Positions 6,931 through 7,583 of a stretch of DNA of 7,583 bases are shown in pieces (positions within the stretch are counted from its first letter, which is position 1; the number at the start of each line of letters is the position of its first letter). The DNA is from Comamonadaceae bacterium. GTDB lineage: Bacteria > Pseudomonadota > Gammaproteobacteria > Burkholderiales > Burkholderiaceae. The position numbers and the translations under genes are program-made. Below the pieces are notes generated by a model. It did not search any database. It was not told where the DNA came from and saw nothing but the letters and a program-made list of their open reading frames with translations. The stretch is taken from the NCBI GenBank assembly GCA_947484245.1, contig CANKOT010000107.1:1-7583 (forward strand), written 5' to 3'.

Positions 6931-6946
6931 CATACATTCATGTATG
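6931..6946. promoter_or_regulatory. Perfect palindrome, candidate repressor operator in a divergent promoter region
   Basis: Seen: CATACAT (6931-6937), 2 bp, ATGTATG (6940-6946), a perfect inverted repeat. The CATACAT/ATGTATG arms resemble TetR-family operators such as that of AcrR. It lies 68 bp upstream of the leftward metal-protein start and 101 bp upstream of the sulfatase start. A weak leftward -10-like TATAGC (6925-6920) directly follows it, so a bound protein would block that promoter. Toward the right, TTGACA (6952-6957) is a consensus -35, but no good -10 sits 16 to 18 bp after it (TATGAT at 6980 is 22 bp away). No regulator gene is visible, so operator function is inferred. Confidence 0.5.
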
Positions 6947-6980
6947 TTTGTTTGACATCCTTGTTTTAAAAGGGTTTTTT

Positions 6981-7034
6981 ATGATCTGGGGCAGTAAGGT
7001 CGAAGAGTTATTATTCAAATTATCAAAACCATAA
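6981..7034 (+). CDS. Possible 17-residue leader ORF before the sulfatase
   Basis: Seen: ATG at 6981, peptide MIWGSKVEELLFKLSKP, stop TAA at 7032-7034, ending 13 nt before the sulfatase ATG. The motif AAAAGGG ends 6 nt before its ATG, a better ribosome binding site than the sulfatase itself has. It could be a translated leader that couples or regulates sulfatase translation, or a chance ORF in an AT-rich leader. There is no run of one codon type as in classical attenuation leaders, and the peptide is not recognised. Confidence 0.2.
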   Translation: MIWGSKVEELLFKLSKP

Positions 7035-7047
7035 GCTTATTTTGTTG

Positions 7048-7583
7048 ATGCTGAAAAAAATTGCCATTGCTTTCGGAGTCGTCATCGCTGCCTTAGTCTT
7101 GGCGGTGGGCGCACTTTACGCCAAAGGCGGTCGAGCAGAGGTCCTTTTGTGGTTCGTGAAAGTCTTTGTCAGGGTAGAGCACGGGCCCAACAGGGAAGTG
7201 ACCTGGGCCATTCCATCTGGTAAGTCGACAATCCCTGAAAACAGTTCTGGCGTCAAACCACCCAACGTCATCCTCATCGTGGCCGACGACTTAGGCTACA
7301 ACGACATCACCTTGAACGGTGGTGGCCTGGCCAAAGGCACTGTGCCCACCCCCTTTATCAACAGTTTGGCGCAGCAAGGTGCCAATTTTGAAACCAGTTA
7401 TTCGGGCAATGCCACCTGTGCACCTTCACGTGCCGCCATGATGACCGGGCGTTATCCCACTCGCTTTGGCTATGAGTTCACGCCAACGCCTAAGCAGTTC
7501 ATGAAAGTCATTGGCCACTACAAAGGCCCCAACCAAGTGCATAGCTCGATCTATCATGCTGATCGTGAGAAGGACCTCATCCC
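7048..7583 (+). CDS. Sulfatase (alkaline phosphatase superfamily, formylglycine-dependent), N-terminal part
   Basis: 178 complete codons of a rightward gene that runs off the window. Sulfatases hydrolyse sulfate esters using a formylglycine made from Cys or Ser. Seen: MLKK, then a hydrophobic stretch (about 5-24, IAIAFGVVIAALVLAVGALY) that is a signal peptide or membrane anchor, placing the enzyme outside the cytoplasm. After a linker comes PNVILIVADDLGYND (72-86) with metal ligands D80/D81, and then ATCAPSRAAMMTG (122-134), a full match to sulfatase signature 1 with C124 as the formylglycine precursor. TPFINSLAQQGANFETSYS (101-119) also fits the family. The ATG at 7048 is the only good start (in-frame TTG codons precede it; the frame is closed at 6982) but it lacks a clear ribosome binding site. 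Being the Cys type, it needs a formylglycine-generating enzyme or an anSME elsewhere. The substrate cannot be told from this part. Confidence 0.93.
   Translation, partial: MLKKIAIAFGVVIAALVLAVGALYAKGGRAEVLLWFVKVFVRVEHGPNREVTWAIPSGKSTIPENSSGVKPPNVILIVADDLGYNDITLNGGGLAKGTVPTPFINSLAQQGANFETSYSGNATCAPSRAAMMTGRYPTRFGYEFTPTPKQFMKVIGHYKGPNQVHSSIYHADREKDLI

Noticed and set aside
6952..6985. TTGACA (6952-6957) with TATGAT (6980-6985) as a sigma-70 promoter for the sulfatase
   Set aside because: The spacer is 22 bp, well beyond the usual 16 to 18, and the second element overlaps the leader ORF start. Not called as a promoter.
6911..7044. 10-bp direct repeat GCTTATTTTG at 6911-6920 and 7035-7044
   Set aside because: No conserved extension on either side, and the region is AT-rich; a chance repeat is likely.

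Overview
The window looks like a chromosomal segment of a betaproteobacterium, most likely Burkholderiales and near the Comamonadaceae. The evidence is a betaproteobacterial-style rpoH start, a Bug-type solute-binding protein with no transporter partners beside it, and moderate GC with uniform gene composition. There is no IS, phage, CRISPR or RNA gene. All placements rest on reading the translated sequences; no database search was run.

Left edge (1-214): the first 41 codons of rpoH (heat-shock sigma factor) run leftward out of the window. Its 5' region carries a textbook-perfect CIRCE element (HrcA operator), with an FNR/ANR-like palindrome just upstream that overlaps the end of the next gene.

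Centre (215-5986): a divergent gene cluster for hexuronate/aldarate use. Leftward, gudD (glucarate dehydratase), udh (uronate dehydrogenase) and a kdgK-type sugar-acid kinase form a tight run with gaps of 24 and 16 bp. Rightward, garD (galactarate dehydratase) is followed after 17 bp by a TctC/Bug-type periplasmic binding protein. A 60-bp gap separates gudD and garD. In the inferred pathway, Udh oxidises glucuronate or galacturonate to aldarate lactones. GudD and GarD then dehydrate glucarate and galactarate to one common product, 5-keto-4-deoxy-D-glucarate, and the binding protein is a candidate for uptake of the acid substrates. The lactonase, the enzymes consuming 5-keto-4-deoxy-D-glucarate, the transcriptional regulator and the transporter membrane subunits are not in the window. 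KdgK belongs to the isomerase branch of uronate catabolism, not the oxidative branch, so its place here is the main metabolic puzzle.

Right edge (6038-7583): a leftward gene for a 'predicted metal-dependent hydrolase' family protein with a ferritin-like di-metal residue pattern. It is divergent from a rightward sulfatase, cut by the window edge, with an N-terminal membrane segment and an intact Cys-type formylglycine signature. The 185-bp gap between them holds a perfect 7-2-7 palindrome typical of a repressor operator, and a possible 17-codon leader ORF.

I saw no wholly new system. The most notable points are the double regulatory signature at rpoH, the mixed-branch uronate operon reading toward rpoH without a visible terminator, and the palindrome-bearing divergent region at the right.
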